From the NCBI GenBank assembly GCA_017507765.1, contig JAFWAG010000033.1, positions 1 through 45,711 of the forward strand: a stretch of DNA of 45,711 nt, read 5' to 3'. How positions within the stretch are numbered: position 1 is the first letter of the stretch; the number at the start of each line of letters is the position of its first letter. Positions 14,416 through 24,513 of the stretch are shown here, piece by piece. Made by a program: the position numbers and the translations under genes. The notes below the pieces were generated by a model. It was not told the DNA's origin and made no database searches. It worked only from the letters and a program-made list of their open reading frames with translations. This DNA comes from Alphaproteobacteria bacterium. GTDB taxonomy: Bacteria; Pseudomonadota; Alphaproteobacteria; CACZRW01.

Positions 14416-16308
14416 ATGAAAAAAAATCTGATGATATGGGCTATTATTGCCGTCGTGTTAATGGTTCTGTTTAATCTGTTCTATGCTCCGCAAACCCAAA
14501 ACGTCGGAACAACAATTCCGTTTTCGGAGTTCATGGATAAAGTAACCTCCGATGCCGTGTCGGAAGTGAAGATTAAAGGCGAAAAGATTTTCGGAATGGG
14601 GACGGACGGAAAACAGTTTATTACGCTGGCTCCTTATGACCCTGAACTAATTCCTTCTTTGCGGGAACATAAAGTAAAAATATCGGTCTTGCCTTTGGAA
14701 GACGGGTCTTCGACTTTGTGGAGCATATTTATTTCTTGGTTCCCGATGATTCTGTTAATCGGGGTGTGGATTTTCTTTATGCGCCAAATGCAGGCCGGCG
14801 GCGGTAAAGCTATGAGCTTTGGTAAGTCTCGGGCTCGCATGATGGGCGATGCTCAGGGACGCATAACCTTTGAAGACGTTGCCGGAATTGATGAAGCTAA
14901 GCAAGAGTTGGAAGAAATCGTCGACTTTTTGAAAGACCCACAGAAGTTTCAGCGTTTGGGGGGTAAGATACCTAAAGGTGTGCTTTTGGTAGGTCCTCCG
15001 GGTACCGGTAAAACCTTGCTCGCCAGAGCGATTGCCGGCGAAGCTAATGTGCCGTTCTTCACTATTTCCGGTTCGGATTTCGTGGAAATGTTCGTGGGTG
15101 TCGGTGCTTCCCGAGTCCGTGATATGTTTGAACAAGGCAAAAAGCACGCTCCTTGTATCGTTTTTATTGATGAAATTGATGCCGTCGGGCGGCATCGTGG
15201 AGCCGGTTTGGGTGGCGGAAATGACGAAAGAGAGCAGACCTTGAACCAGCTTTTGGTGGAAATGGACGGCTTTGAGTCTAATTTGGGCGTAATCTTAATT
15301 GCGGCGACTAACCGTCCCGATGTCTTAGACCCTGCATTGCTGCGTCCGGGACGCTTTGATAGGCAGGTGGTTGTGCCTAATCCCGATATTGTCGGACGAG
15401 AAAAAATCTTGCGGGTACATATGAAAAAAGTTCCGTTGGCTTCTGATGTCGACCCGTCGGTGATTGCCAGAGGAACTCCGGGATTTTCCGGTGCGGATTT
15501 GGCTAATCTGGTTAACGAAGCCGCTTTGATGGCGGCTCGCCGGAATAAGCGAGTCGTTACAATGAGCGACTTGGAAGATGCCAAAGATAAAGTCATGATG
15601 GGCTCGGAACGCCGCTCTATGGTAATGGACGAAGCGGAAAAGAAAATGACCGCTTATCATGAAGCCGGTCATGCAATATGTAATTTGCATGAAGAGGAGT
15701 CAGACCCTATTCATAAAGCGACAATTATTCCCCGTGGGCAGGCTTTGGGTATGGTTATGCAATTACCGGAGCGAGACGTGCTTTCCCATTCTATTGCAAA
15801 GCTTAAAGCTCGGTTGGTGGTCGCTTTCGGCGGACGGGTGGCAGAAGAAATAATCTTTGGCAAAGATAAGATTTCTACCGGTGCTTCTTCGGATATTCGT
15901 ATGGCTACTTCAATTGCTCGCCGTATGGTTACCGAATTCGGTATGAGCGAAAAAATGGGCCCGATAGCGTATGAAGAGCCGGACGGAGAAGTCTTCCTCG
16001 GCTATTCTATGTCTAAACGCAAAAACATCGCTGATGAAACCGCTTTGAACGTGGATAAAGAAATCCAAAGAATTATTCAGGAAGCTTTGGACAGGGCTCG
16101 TTTTATCCTGACGGAAAACCGAAAAGAGCTGGAAACTTTGGCCGAAGGATTGATTGAGTATGAAACCCTTTCCGGTGCGGAAATTAAGGATTTGCTTAAA
16201 GGGCAAAAACCTCAAAGAAAGGATACAACTAATCCCGTACTTAAATCTTCAGTGCCGGAAACCGAAGCCGAAGATAAGCCAAAAGAAAATGATGAGGAGA
16301 AAAAATAA
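14416..16308 (+). CDS. ftsH: ATP-dependent zinc metalloprotease FtsH
   Basis: 630 residues. It is a membrane-anchored hexameric AAA protease that degrades damaged membrane proteins and short-lived regulators. Two membrane helices (about 5-23 and 102-121) flank a small periplasmic domain. Walker A is GPPGTGKT (193-200), Walker B VFIDEID (249-255), the second region of homology is [20 protein letters not shown], and the zinc site HEAGH is at 415-419. The C-terminus is a charged tail rich in Glu and Lys. GAAGG is five bases before the ATG. One base separates the stop from the glmM ATG. Confidence 0.98.
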   Translation: MKKNLMIWAIIAVVLMVLFNLFYAPQTQNVGTTIPFSEFMDKVTSDAVSEVKIKGEKIFGMGTDGKQFITLAPYDPELIPSLREHKVKISVLPLEDGSSTLWSIFISWFPMILLIGVWIFFMRQMQAGGGKAMSFGKSRARMMGDAQGRITFEDVAGIDEAKQELEEIVDFLKDPQKFQRLGGKIPKGVLLVGPPGTGKTLLARAIAGEANVPFFTISGSDFVEMFVGVGASRVRDMFEQGKKHAPCIVFIDEIDAVGRHRGAGLGGGNDEREQTLNQLLVEMDGFESNLGVILIAATNRPDVLDPALLRPGRFDRQVVVPNPDIVGREKILRVHMKKVPLASDVDPSVIARGTPGFSGADLANLVNEAALMAARRNKRVVTMSDLEDAKDKVMMGSERRSMVMDEAEKKMTAYHEAGHAICNLHEEESDPIHKATIIPRGQALGMVMQLPERDVLSHSIAKLKARLVVAFGGRVAEEIIFGKDKISTGASSDIRMATSIARRMVTEFGMSEKMGPIAYEEPDGEVFLGYSMSKRKNIADETALNVDKEIQRIIQEALDRARFILTENRKELETLAEGLIEYETLSGAEIKDLLKGQKPQRKDTTNPVLKSSVPETEAEDKPKENDEEKK

Positions 16309-16309
16309 A

Positions 16310-17668
16310 ATGGCGGAAAGAAAGCTTTTTGGTACGGATGGAATCCGTGGGAAATCCAATACTTATCCCATGACAGCGGAAATGGCTTTGAAAGTCGGTA
16401 TTGCCGCCGGAAGCATTTTTAAAACCAATAAAAACCATAATCAGGTCATTATCGGCAAGGATACTCGTTTATCCGGATATATGTTGGAAAACGCTTTGGC
16501 AGCCGGATTTACCGCTGTGGGCATGAACGTTATTTTTGTCGGCCCTTTGCCTACGCCGGCGGTGGCTATGCTGACCCGTCATATGCGAGTCGATTTGGGC
16601 GTTATGATTTCTGCTTCCCATAATCCTTTTGACGATAACGGAATTAAGCTGTTTGCTCCGGACGGCTATAAACTTTCTGATGATACCGAAGCGCAAATCG
16701 AAGCGTATATGGAAAAAGATTTATCCGCTTTGTTGACCGGAGCAGAGGATATAGGGCAGGTGTCTCGATTGGAATCCGGTCGTGGGCGCTATATTGAATA
16801 TGTTAAAAGCTCTTTTCCAAAGGATTTGCGTTTGACCGGCAGAAAGATTGTCATCGATTGCGCTAATGGGGCGGCATATCGTACGGCTCCGTCAATTTTA
16901 TGGGAGCTTGGGGCGGAAGTCGTGCCTTTGTTTGTAAATCCGACTGGACGAAATATTAACGAAGATTGTGGAGCTTTGCACGTCGAGCGTATGTGCGAAG
17001 AAGTCGTAAAGCAAAAAGCCGATATAGGTATCGCCGTGGACGGAGACGCCGATAGAGTTATTATCTGTGATGAAAACGGTAAAGTCGTGGACGGAGACCA
17101 GATTATCGCCATGATTGCTCTGGAATGGAGTCGCTTGGGAATATTAAAAGGCAATGCGGCAGTGGCGACGATAATGTCTAATTTAGGTTTGGAGCTTTTC
17201 TTAAAAGAAAAGGGTTTAGACCTTATTCGTACCAAAGTTGGCGACCGCTATGTGGTGGAGGCTATGCGTAAAAACGGCTATAACCTTGGCGGGGAGCAGT
17301 CCGGACACATAATCCTTGGCGAACATTCAACAACCGGAGACGGTATGATGGCGGCTTTGCAGGTTCTGGCAGTGATGCAGAGAATGAATAAAAAAGCTAG
17401 TGAAGTTACGTCTATGTTTACTCCGCTGCCTCAGATGCTGAAAAACGTTCGCTTGGAGTCTCGAGATAAGGCAAAAGAAGTCTTGGAAATCGGAGCGGTT
17501 AAAGATGCTATAGTAACCGCGGAAAAAGCTTTGGGCGGTAAAGGGCGGATTGTTATCCGTACTTCCGGTACCGAGCCGTTAATCAGAGTTATGGCCGAAG
17601 GGCAGGATAAAGCCGAAATAGAAGCTTTGATTGATACGATTTGCGAGACTATCAGTAAAGCGGCGTAA
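16310..17668 (+). CDS. glmM: Phosphoglucosamine mutase
   Basis: 452 residues. It converts glucosamine-6-phosphate to glucosamine-1-phosphate for UDP-GlcNAc and so feeds peptidoglycan and lipopolysaccharide. ATG 16310 is chosen because GAGGAGA lies about nine bases upstream and the family N-terminus [14 protein letters not shown] starts there; longer in-frame starts would lie inside ftsH. The active-site phosphoserine is Ser103 in [15 protein letters not shown]. The metal loop is DGDADR, and the sugar-binding [11 protein letters not shown] and the phosphate-binding [15 protein letters not shown] are present. It is the fifth gene of the pal-cpoB-tilS-ftsH-glmM block. Confidence 0.98.
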   Translation: MAERKLFGTDGIRGKSNTYPMTAEMALKVGIAAGSIFKTNKNHNQVIIGKDTRLSGYMLENALAAGFTAVGMNVIFVGPLPTPAVAMLTRHMRVDLGVMISASHNPFDDNGIKLFAPDGYKLSDDTEAQIEAYMEKDLSALLTGAEDIGQVSRLESGRGRYIEYVKSSFPKDLRLTGRKIVIDCANGAAYRTAPSILWELGAEVVPLFVNPTGRNINEDCGALHVERMCEEVVKQKADIGIAVDGDADRVIICDENGKVVDGDQIIAMIALEWSRLGILKGNAAVATIMSNLGLELFLKEKGLDLIRTKVGDRYVVEAMRKNGYNLGGEQSGHIILGEHSTTGDGMMAALQVLAVMQRMNKKASEVTSMFTPLPQMLKNVRLESRDKAKEVLEIGAVKDAIVTAEKALGGKGRIVIRTSGTEPLIRVMAEGQDKAEIEALIDTICETISKAA

Positions 17669-17691
17669 CTTCGTTTTAAAAGGGAAAAAAC

Positions 17692-18597
17692 GTGTCTCTG
17701 GAAGGGTTGCAACAAGCTATAGAGGCGGCACAGCAAAATGTTATGGCTAATGCCGGAGGGCCTTTTGGCGCTTGTTTGACGCTTGCCGATAAAGCTTCTT
17801 TCGTCGGGGCAAATCATGTCGTGCCGGAGATTGATGTAACCTCTCATGCCGAAGTGAACGCTATCCGCAGTTTTATTAGGGATAAAGGTTATTCTTTCCT
17901 TGGGGCGGAAGAAAAAGCCGCTTTGTTCAGTTCTTGTGAATGTTGTCCAATGTGTATGGCTATGGCTTTGACTGTCGGGGTCAGCGAAATTGTCTATGCA
18001 AATACTCGTGAAGATGCCGATGCCATAGGATTTTCCGATAATATTCAGTATAAGTTCTTACGCAAAAATCCAACCGCAAAAATTATCTTTGCCGAAGAAG
18101 CCGAGGATATATTAAATCGAAATCAGGCGGACTTCTTAATCTTTGATGCTAATGATGATTTGATTACGGCTTCCCAAGACGGAGCGCCTGAGGATTTAGG
18201 CTTGGCTTCGGTTTCCGGAGTTCGGAAAGCTTGCCAGTCTCTGCAAAAGTTTTGGCTGCCGGAAGGGTTTTATATCGTGGCAAGAAAAATACCTCACCCT
18301 ATGGGGCTGGTGGCTGCCGATTGGGCAAAAGTCTTGCGGCCGGACGATGAGGCGGAAATCGTTCCTTATCAGCTGATTTGCGCTACCCATGATTATGAAA
18401 CGCCAATACTGACGGATAAAAACGGAAAGGCCTTGCCGCTCGATAATGCCGAAATGATTTATAATGTAATCGCCGGAAAGGAAAAACCGGCCGCTGTTAT
18501 CCGGCGTACCGAAGATAAGGAAATGCGCAAACAAGCTTTGGATACCTTTCACCTGTTTGCGCATAAAGTCCGAAATAATAACGCAGAAGCGTATTAA
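17692..18597 (+). CDS. Two-domain cytidine/guanine-deaminase-fold protein
   Basis: 301 residues from a GTG with AAAAGGGA upstream. The N-terminal half is a zinc deaminase: GGPFGA at 22-27, HAEVNAIR with ligand His52 and acid Glu54, and ECCPMC with ligands Cys85 and Cys88. The usual proline before the first cysteine is replaced by Cys84. GGPFGA and the CPMC form resemble guanine deaminase (GuaD), which is about 155 residues. The C-terminal 150 residues add ADFLIFDANDDLITASQDG and IPHPMGLVAADWAKVL, possibly a second deaminase-like fold without zinc ligands. The substrate is uncertain. It lies 23 bases after glmM and may be co-transcribed. Confidence 0.75.
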   Translation: MSLEGLQQAIEAAQQNVMANAGGPFGACLTLADKASFVGANHVVPEIDVTSHAEVNAIRSFIRDKGYSFLGAEEKAALFSSCECCPMCMAMALTVGVSEIVYANTREDADAIGFSDNIQYKFLRKNPTAKIIFAEEAEDILNRNQADFLIFDANDDLITASQDGAPEDLGLASVSGVRKACQSLQKFWLPEGFYIVARKIPHPMGLVAADWAKVLRPDDEAEIVPYQLICATHDYETPILTDKNGKALPLDNAEMIYNVIAGKEKPAAVIRRTEDKEMRKQALDTFHLFAHKVRNNNAEAY

Positions 18598-18599
18598 AT

Positions 18600-18971
18600 C
18601 TATTTCAAAAGATTGAAGATTATCGGGAACTTATATTCCTTATGATTCGATGCCGCATTGAAAGCAATGATGCAGATTATCAGGTTGAAAATGAATAAAA
18701 CGGACATTAATAAGCCGCCAAGTAAAGGAATAAGTCCTGCGACAAACCAGAAAATCAGAATGGTAAGTTCAAAGTTTAACATAGAAGTCATGAACTTGCG
18801 CGCATAAACCGAAACGGTGTCTTTCTTTAATATCCAGATAACCAAAGGAACAATAAAGCCAATGATACTGCCAAGGGTGCAGGCCGTAAGAAGATTCTTT
18901 TCTTCGGGATTTACTTCCTTGATTTCCGTTGTTTCGGTTGCTTCTGTTGCTTCGTTTACTTCATTCGTCAT
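18600..18971 (-). CDS. DUF4870 domain membrane protein
   Basis: 123 residues. An acidic, Thr/Glu-rich N-terminus (EATEATETTEIKEV) precedes the DUF4870 pattern EEKNLLTACTLGSIIGFIVP, LVIWILKKD, ARKFMTSMLNFELTILIFW, then two more membrane helices and the tail NHKEYKFPIIFNLLK. About four membrane segments place it in the inner membrane; its function is unknown. GGAGGAAAAC directly precedes the ATG. It converges with the deaminase gene, with two bases between the stops. Confidence 0.9.
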   Translation of the reverse strand: MTNEVNEATEATETTEIKEVNPEEKNLLTACTLGSIIGFIVPLVIWILKKDTVSVYARKFMTSMLNFELTILIFWFVAGLIPLLGGLLMSVLFIFNLIICIIAFNAASNHKEYKFPIIFNLLK

Positions 18972-19067
18972 GTTTTCCTCCGTTAATATGAGACATGGAT
19001 TAGTTATATTTATAGCAAAGATTGTTTTTTGTAAATGTTATCGAAATCTGAACAAGAAAAAAGGGAA

Positions 19068-19076
19068 GGGGGGGGG
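19068..19076. repeat. G9 homopolymer beside the tRNA-Val repeat block
   Basis: Nine G residues on the plus strand lie between the DUF4870 gene's upstream region and the first copy of the 99-bp repeat. It is outside any gene I can support. Confidence 0.85.
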
Positions 19077-19080
19077 AAGT

Positions 19081-19392
19081 GTTGCGGGCTAGGTCGCCGA
19101 ACCTTGCCCCTCTCTGCTCGAGGGTCTGCACTTCTAACCCAATTGCCAATGCAATTATAAAAATACCACCCATAAAGGGGTGTGTTGTATTGAAGATTGG
19201 CGACTACTCAATTGTAAATCGGCGTTGCACGATTTATTCTTCGGGCGCTTGCCCTCAGAACCGTTCCGTTGGAACGTCGCGTCCGTCGCCCACGTTGCGG
19301 GCTAGGTCGCCGAACCTTGCCCCTCTCTGCTCGAGGGTCTGCAATTCCAACCCAATTGCCAATGCAATTATAAAAATACCACCCATAAAGGG
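19081..19392 (-). repeat. Two 99-bp direct repeats downstream of tRNA-Val, period 213 bp
   Basis: Copies lie at 19081-19179 and 19294-19392 with two mismatches (CACTTCT versus CAATTCC). Each begins GTTGCGGGCTAGGTCGCC and ends AATACCACCCATAAAGGG. The copy next to tRNA-Val supplies one arm of the tRNA terminator; in the distal copy the second arm has decayed. On the minus strand each copy also holds CCCTC/GAGAGGG and AGGT/ACCT hairpins. The long reading frame across the block is made of repeat sequence and is not a gene. This entry accounts for the gene-free stretch 18972-19407. Confidence 0.85.
19199..19291 (-). other. Structured tRNA-like element between the two 99-bp repeats
   Basis: On the minus strand, GGGCGAC at the 5' end can pair with GTCGCC at the 3' end. 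These are nearly the acceptor-stem sequences of the neighbouring tRNA-Val. Inside lie three hairpins: GTTCC/GGAAC, GGGC/GCCC and AAATCG/CGATTT. The 93-nt size and closing stem suggest a decayed or repurposed tRNA duplicate, but no anticodon arm or T-loop is recognisable. It may be an expressed structured RNA or only a relic. Confidence 0.4.
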
Positions 19393-19409
19393 TGGTATTT
19401 TTATAATTG
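19365..19409 (-). terminator. Terminator of tRNA-Val
   Basis: Twenty perfect base pairs (CAATTATAAAAATACCACCC against its complement, 19365-19384 and 19390-19409) enclose a five-base loop. The downstream arm on the minus strand ends GGTATTTTT. It begins right at the CCA end of the tRNA. Confidence 0.85.
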
Positions 19410-19484
19410 GTAGGCGACTACGGATTCGAACCGCAGACCCTCTCGGTGTAAACGAGATGCTCTAACCAGCTGAGCTAGTCGCCC
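19408..19484 (-). tRNA. tRNA-Val (anticodon UAC)
   Basis: On the minus strand the gene begins GGGCGACTAGCTCAG. The anticodon loop is TTTACAC (anticodon TAC), and it ends with GGTTCGAATCC in the T arm and an encoded CCA. The acceptor closes GGGCGAC/GTCGCCT with a G-U first pair. A perfect TATAAT on the minus strand (plus-strand 19509-19514) lies upstream. Position next to HU and lon is conserved in alphaproteobacteria. Confidence 0.95.
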
Positions 19485-19537
19485 ATAAAGGTCTCTGACG
19501 AGAGAGACATTATATAAACAAGTTTTTTGTAAAAGTA

Positions 19538-19567
19538 AAGTAGCGATATTAAAAAATATCGCTACTT
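19538..19567 (-). terminator. Terminator after the HU gene
   Basis: AAGTAGCGATATT (19538-19550) pairs perfectly with AATATCGCTACTT (19555-19567) around four A residues (T on the transcript strand). It lies just after the HU stop codon on the minus strand. Confidence 0.8.
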
Positions 19568-19582
19568 ATACTTTAACCAAGA

Positions 19583-19861
19583 TTATTTCTTGTTTAAGGC
19601 GTCTTTCAAACCCTTGCCGGCCTTGAACTTAGGCTGCTTGGAGGCAGGAATCTTGATGGTAGCGCCAGTGCGAGGATTGCGACCCTCTGTAGCTGAGCGG
19701 CTGGTTACGGTGAAAGTGCCGAAACCTACGAGACGAACTTCTTCACCTTTCTTCAAAGAAGTGGTGATGGTGGCAGCAAAAGCGTCAACTGTTTTACCAG
19801 CGTCGGTTTTTGAAAGGCCAGTGTACTTCGCTATTTCAGCTATAAGATCATTCTTATTCAC
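19583..19861 (-). CDS. HU-family DNA-binding protein
   Basis: 92 residues from a GTG at 19861 with GGGAG about eight bases upstream; this gives the family N-terminus MNKNDLIAEIAKYTGLSK. A longer frame from 19894 adds 11 residues that no HU has. Visible parts are helix 2 (DAGKTVDAFAATITTSLKKG), the sheet EVRLVGFGTFTVTSR, the DNA-binding arm GRNPRTGATIKIPASKQPKF with the proline that intercalates DNA, and the end KAGKGLKDALNKK. HU bends and packs chromosomal DNA. It has its own promoter and terminator and follows lon, as in other alphaproteobacteria. Confidence 0.96.
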   Translation of the reverse strand: MNKNDLIAEIAKYTGLSKTDAGKTVDAFAATITTSLKKGEEVRLVGFGTFTVTSRSATEGRNPRTGATIKIPASKQPKFKAGKGLKDALNKK

Positions 19862-19919
19862 AATAGGACTCCCTCTAAATAAAGAAATAAACAATGGTTC
19901 CTTGCGAAACCACGTATCT

Positions 19920-19947
19920 ATTAAAACGGATTTTTCAGGCTAGTCAA
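19920..19947 (-). promoter_or_regulatory. Sigma-70 type promoter of the HU gene
   Basis: On the minus strand TTGACT (plus-strand 19942-19947) is followed after 16 bases by TTTAAT (19920-19925). It gives a leader of about 50 bases. Confidence 0.55.
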
Positions 19948-20002
19948 TAAAATATCTTCGGTTTTCTGCTGTTTTTTTACTTTTTTTTAGTTTTTTTATT
20001 GT

Positions 20003-20047
20003 AAAACCGCCATTTTGGACAAAAAATGCCGTGAAAATGGCGGTTTT
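20003..20047 (-). terminator. Terminator after lon
   Basis: AAAACCGCCATTTT (20003-20016) and AAAATGGCGGTTTT (20034-20047) are a perfect 14-bp inverted repeat with a 17-base loop. Its T-rich arms allow function on either strand. It lies between the lon stop and the HU promoter. Confidence 0.8.
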
Positions 20048-20093
20048 CTGGGATTATATAAGCCTTCTTAAAGCGGTTGAAGGCAAAAAAGAA

Positions 20094-22529
20094 TCAGTTG
20101 CTGCGACGCGGAGGCCGAGCGATTCGAGACCTTTTGGCCTTTGGTTCGGATTCTTTTTCCTGTAATTCTTCGTTCCAATCTTCTTCGCTTAGCGGTATCG
20201 GAAGCTTTTCCAAGGCAATCGCTAAGACATCGTTGGCATGGCTGAGAGGAATTATTTTTAATCCTTCTTTCACGTTGTCCGGTATTTCTGCCAAGTCTTT
20301 TTCATTTTCTTGCGGAATGATGACTTGTTTTAAACCACCTCGTAGTGCCGCCAAAAGCTTTTCCTTTAATCCGCCGATAGGCAAAACTCTGCCAATCAGA
20401 GTGATTTCTCCAGTCATGGCAACGTCATTTCTGACCGGAATGCCGGTTAAGGCAGAAACCAAAGACGTATACATAGCAATACCGGCTGACGGGCCGTCTT
20501 TCGGAGTGGCGCCTTCGGGAATATGAACATGAATATCATGCTTTTCAAAAAAGGACGGCTTTATGCCAAGATGCAAAGATTGCGAACGGACAAAAGAATA
20601 CGCTGCTTCGATGGACTCTTTCATGACATCGCCAAGCTGTCCCGTAAGCGTTATCTTGCCCTTGCCAGGCATTACCAAGGCTTCAATCGAAAGAATGTCG
20701 CCGCCGACTTCTGTCCAAGCAAGACCGGTGGTAACGCCAACCATGTTTTCTTTGCCGGCTACGCCAAAGGTGTATTTGGGAACTCCGGCATAGTCGGAAA
20801 GATTCTCTGCCGTTACTTTTACGGATTTTTTGGCGCCTTTCTTATCTTTGTTTTCCAAAAGCTCTTTAGTCGCTTTGCGTGCTAAAGAAGCAATTTCTCT
20901 TTCCAAATTACGGACGCCTGCTTCTTGGGTATAAAGCCGGATAAGATTGCGCAGGGCTTCATCGTCAATGTTCCATTCCCGTTTGCTTAAACCGGCAGCA
21001 GCTCTTTGCTTCGGGATTAAATGGCGGTGCGCTATTTCGACTTTTTCGTCTTCGGTATAGCCCGATAAGCGGATAATTTCCATTCTGTCCATTAACGGCC
21101 GAGGCATTTTTAAAGTGTTAGCGGTGGTGATGAACAAAACATCGGAAAGGTCATAGTCGATTTCCATATAATGGTCGTTAAAGGTGTTGTTCTGTTCCGG
21201 ATCCAATACTTCCAAAAGGGCGGAAGACGGGTCGCCACGCCAGTTGTTGCCAAGCTTGTCAATCTCATCAAGCAAGAATAAAGGATTAGAAGATTTTGCC
21301 TTTTTCATGCTTTGAATGATTTTGCCGGGTAAGGCGCCGATATATGTACGGCGATGACCACGGATTTCTGCTTCATCTCTCATTCCGCCAAGCGATATGC
21401 GGACAAAATTGCGGCCGGTTGCTTTGGCTATTGACTGCCCCAAAGAGGTTTTACCAACGCCCGGAGGACCGACAAGGCATAAAATAGGTCCGCGAATCTT
21501 GTCGGTCTTATGCTGAACAGCCAAATACTCCAGAATCCGTTCTTTGACTTTGTCGAGTCCGTAATGGTCTTCGTCAAGAATCTTTTTCGCTGCCGCAATG
21601 TCTTTGCGGACTTTGGTTTTTTTGCCCCATGGCACGTCCAAAATCCAATCCAGATAGTTCCGGATAACCGTGGCTTCCGAAGACATAAGGCTCATATTCT
21701 TGAGCTTTTTTAATTCGGCGGTGGCTTTTTCTTTTGCTTCCGGAGAAAGCTTTGTCTTGGCGATTTTTTGTTCCAGTTCTTGCAGGTCGGAAAGTTCGTC
21801 TTCTTCGCCAAGCTCTTTTTGAATGGCTTTCATCTGTTCGTTCAGGTAATACTCTCGCTGGCTTTTTTCCATTTGCCGTTTTACCCGCCGGCGGATTTTC
21901 TTTTCCACATATAAAATCCCGATTTCTGCTTCCATGTGCGAGAATAAAAGCTCTAAGCGTTCCTTTAATTCATCGGTTTCCAAAAGACGCTGCTTATCCG
22001 TAAGCTTTAAAGATAAGTGCGAGGCTATGGCATCGCTCATCTTTGAAATGTCTTCCATTTGATTTATGGAAACCATAACTTCCGGAGGGATTTTGCGGTT
22101 TAATTTTACATATTGTTCAAATTGCATCAAAACCGAACGGGATAAAGCCGAAAGTTCTTTGGTTTCGCTTTTATGGTCTTGGATAGGTTGAACTTCCGCC
22201 TCCATAAATCCGTCGTTGTCGATGAAGCTTTTTATCCGTACTCGGGACAAGCCTTCGACCAAAACTTTTACCGTGCCGTCTGGAAGCTTTAATAACTGCA
22301 AAACATTGCCCAGAGTCCCAACGGAATAAACATCATTCATTCCCGGTTCATCAACGGCGGCATCTTTTTGCGCCAGAAGAACTATCTGGTTGTCTTTGTT
22401 ATTTACTGCTTCGTCCAAAGCCAATACCGAACGTTCCCTGCCAACAAATAAGGGAACTATCATGTACGGGAAAACTACGATATCCCGCAACGGCAAAATA
22501 GGCAGAACTTTATTCGTTTCTGTTTCCAC
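20094..22529 (-). CDS. lon: ATP-dependent protease Lon
   Basis: 811 residues from a GTG with AAAGGA upstream. Lon degrades misfolded proteins and regulators; in alphaproteobacteria it degrades CcrM and DnaA. The N-terminal substrate domain opens [20 protein letters not shown]. The AAA module has Walker [13 protein letters not shown], Walker [11 protein letters not shown] and the sensor region [17 protein letters not shown]. The protease domain has the catalytic serine in [11 protein letters not shown] and the lysine in [10 protein letters not shown]. The C-terminus is a basic Arg/Lys-rich tail. clpX lies 32 bases upstream, HU downstream. CtrA, another cell-cycle regulator, is encoded about 12 kb away. 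Confidence 0.98.
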   Translation of the reverse strand: METETNKVLPILPLRDIVVFPYMIVPLFVGRERSVLALDEAVNNKDNQIVLLAQKDAAVDEPGMNDVYSVGTLGNVLQLLKLPDGTVKVLVEGLSRVRIKSFIDNDGFMEAEVQPIQDHKSETKELSALSRSVLMQFEQYVKLNRKIPPEVMVSINQMEDISKMSDAIASHLSLKLTDKQRLLETDELKERLELLFSHMEAEIGILYVEKKIRRRVKRQMEKSQREYYLNEQMKAIQKELGEEDELSDLQELEQKIAKTKLSPEAKEKATAELKKLKNMSLMSSEATVIRNYLDWILDVPWGKKTKVRKDIAAAKKILDEDHYGLDKVKERILEYLAVQHKTDKIRGPILCLVGPPGVGKTSLGQSIAKATGRNFVRISLGGMRDEAEIRGHRRTYIGALPGKIIQSMKKAKSSNPLFLLDEIDKLGNNWRGDPSSALLEVLDPEQNNTFNDHYMEIDYDLSDVLFITTANTLKMPRPLMDRMEIIRLSGYTEDEKVEIAHRHLIPKQRAAAGLSKREWNIDDEALRNLIRLYTQEAGVRNLEREIASLARKATKELLENKDKKGAKKSVKVTAENLSDYAGVPKYTFGVAGKENMVGVTTGLAWTEVGGDILSIEALVMPGKGKITLTGQLGDVMKESIEAAYSFVRSQSLHLGIKPSFFEKHDIHVHIPEGATPKDGPSAGIAMYTSLVSALTGIPVRNDVAMTGEITLIGRVLPIGGLKEKLLAALRGGLKQVIIPQENEKDLAEIPDNVKEGLKIIPLSHANDVLAIALEKLPIPLSEEDWNEELQEKESEPKAKRSRIARPPRRSN

Positions 22530-22561
22530 TTTTCGATTCCTTTTCTAGCGGTAAGAAAGAA

Positions 22562-23827
22562 TCAGCCGGTCTTACCTTTTTTCGTATCTGAGTATATTAA
22601 GAGAGGTGCGCTTTCTCCTGCAACAACCTTTTCGTTTATAGCCACTTCTTTTAATCCTTCGGAAGTGGGAAGGTTGAACATACTTTCCAAGAGAAGCTCT
22701 TCCAAAATCGCTCTTAAACCACGGGCGCCGGTTTTGCGGCTTATAGCCTTTTTGGCTATGGCTTCCAAAGCGTCGTCCGAGAAGTTAAGTTCGACATTGT
22801 CAAAACCAAATAGTGCTTGATACTGCTTAATCAAAGCGTTTTTCGGCTTGGTTAAGATTTCAATCAAAGCCGCTTCGTCAAGGTCATGCAGATGTGCTAA
22901 AACCGGAACACGACCGACAAACTCCGGTATCAAGCCGTATTTTAAAAGGTCTTCCGGTTCCAAATCTTTTAAAATGTCGATGCGCTGTAAGTCGTCTGCG
23001 GCTTTTACCGTTGCGCCAAAGCCAATGGAAGAGGTGTTGGTGCGCTGGGATATAATCTTGTCCAGTCCGGAGAATGCTCCGCCGCAAATGAACAAGATGT
23101 TTGTTGTGTCAACTTGCAAAAACTCTTGCTGAGGGTGTTTGCGGCCGCCCTGTGGAGGAACGGAGGCAATGGTTCCTTCCATAATCTTTAACAAAGCTTG
23201 TTGGACGCCTTCGCCGGAAACGTCTCTGGTGATAGAGGGATTGTCAGATTTACGGGAAATCTTATCAATTTCATCAATGTAAACGATGCCTCTTTCCGCT
23301 CTTTCAATATTGTAATCAGCGGCTTGTAAAAGCTTTAAGATGATGTTTTCAACGTCTTCGCCAACATAGCCGGCTTCGGTCAGAGTCGTTGCGTCAGCCA
23401 TGGCAAACGGAACGTCCAATACTCTAGCTAAGGTTTTTGCCAAAAGGGTTTTACCGCTTCCGGTCGGACCGATAAGTAAAATGTTGGATTTGGCAAGTTC
23501 AACGTCCTGAGAGCCGGAGGAAAAACTGTTTAGCCGCTTGTAATGATTATATACGGCAACAGATAAAACTTTTTTCGCATGCTCTTGGCCGATGACGTAT
23601 TCGTCCAGAGTCTGTTTAATCGCAACCGGAGTGGTTTGATGCTCATGCTCTGAGGTCTGAGTCTTGGTTTCTTCTTTGATAATGTCCGAACAAAGGTCGA
23701 CACATTCGTCACAGATGAAAACCGTGGGACCGGCAATAAGCTTGCATACTTCATGCTGGCTTTTGCCGCAGAAGCTGCAATAAAGAGTGTTTTTGCTGTC
23801 TCCGCCTGATGAAGTAGTTTTTGCCAT
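22562..23827 (-). CDS. clpX: ClpX, ATPase subunit of the ClpXP protease
   Basis: 421 residues, the family norm. ClpX unfolds tagged substrates and feeds them to ClpP; in this class ClpXP degrades CtrA. The N-terminal zinc-binding domain has Cys17, Cys20, Cys39 and Cys42 ([19 protein letters not shown]). Walker A is GPTGSGKT at 120-127, Walker [11 protein letters not shown] near 181-190, the pore loop is GYVGEDVE, and ClpP-docking IGF appears as [19 protein letters not shown] precedes the ATG. It lies between clpP and lon in the same direction. Confidence 0.98.
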   Translation of the reverse strand: MAKTTSSGGDSKNTLYCSFCGKSQHEVCKLIAGPTVFICDECVDLCSDIIKEETKTQTSEHEHQTTPVAIKQTLDEYVIGQEHAKKVLSVAVYNHYKRLNSFSSGSQDVELAKSNILLIGPTGSGKTLLAKTLARVLDVPFAMADATTLTEAGYVGEDVENIILKLLQAADYNIERAERGIVYIDEIDKISRKSDNPSITRDVSGEGVQQALLKIMEGTIASVPPQGGRKHPQQEFLQVDTTNILFICGGAFSGLDKIISQRTNTSSIGFGATVKAADDLQRIDILKDLEPEDLLKYGLIPEFVGRVPVLAHLHDLDEAALIEILTKPKNALIKQYQALFGFDNVELNFSDDALEAIAKKAISRKTGARGLRAILEELLLESMFNLPTSEGLKEVAINEKVVAGESAPLLIYSDTKKGKTG

Positions 23828-23868
23828 TTTATCCTCTGCCTTAAGTTGTTTATGCCTTGGTGAAGGCT

Positions 23869-24498
23869 TTATTCTTCGTCTTTATCTTTGCCACGGGAAG
23901 TTACGACTTCGTCAATAAGTCCAAAGTCTTTGGCTTCTTCGGGAGACATAAAGTTATCTCTGTCCATAGCTTTTTCAATGGTTGCCAATTTTTGGCCGGT
24001 TTGGGCAACATAGATATCATTGATACGAGCCCGAAGTGCTAAGACTTCTTTGGCGTGGATTTCGATGTCTGATGCTTGGCCACGGAAACCGCCCGACGGT
24101 TGATGAATCATAATGCGGGAGTTCGGAAGGGAAAAACGCTTGCCTTTTGCTCCGGCAGTTAAAAGCAACGAACCCATGGAAGCGGCTTGACCTATGCACA
24201 GGGTGGAAACTTCGCTTTTGATATAGTTCATCGTATCCAAAATTGCGAGTCCCGCAGTAACCGAACCACCCGGAGAATTGATATAAAAAGAAATATCTTT
24301 CTTCGGGTTTTCGGATTCTAAGAATAAAAGTTGGGCGCAGATGAGGCTGGAAACCTCATCATTAACCTCGCCGGTCAAGAATATAATCCGCTCCTTTAAA
24401 AGGCGGGAATAAATGTCAAATGAACGTTCACCCCGGCTGGTCTGTTCAACCACCATAGGAACTAAGGTGTTCATATATGTATTTAAAGGATCGTTCAT
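23869..24498 (-). CDS. clpP: ClpP protease subunit
   Basis: 209 residues. It forms the barrel-shaped serine protease that works with ClpX or ClpA. The catalytic triad is visible as Ser107 ([11 protein letters not shown]), His132 (MIHQPSGG) and Asp181 ([18 protein letters not shown]). The segment [16 protein letters not shown] is typical of the oxyanion region. The N-terminal [20 protein letters not shown] carries the short propeptide and the axial loops. It follows tig after 15 bases and precedes clpX by 41 bases, the classic tig-clpP-clpX-lon order. Confidence 0.98.
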   Translation of the reverse strand: MNDPLNTYMNTLVPMVVEQTSRGERSFDIYSRLLKERIIFLTGEVNDEVSSLICAQLLFLESENPKKDISFYINSPGGSVTAGLAILDTMNYIKSEVSTLCIGQAASMGSLLLTAGAKGKRFSLPNSRIMIHQPSGGFRGQASDIEIHAKEVLALRARINDIYVAQTGQKLATIEKAMDRDNFMSPEEAKDFGLIDEVVTSRGKDKDEE

Positions 24499-24513
24499 AT
24501 TCTTTAACCTTTC

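Noticed and set aside
19079-19465. A 128-codon frame on the plus strand
   Set aside because: It is made of the two 99-bp repeats and part of tRNA-Val read on the wrong strand; the peptide repeats itself accordingly.
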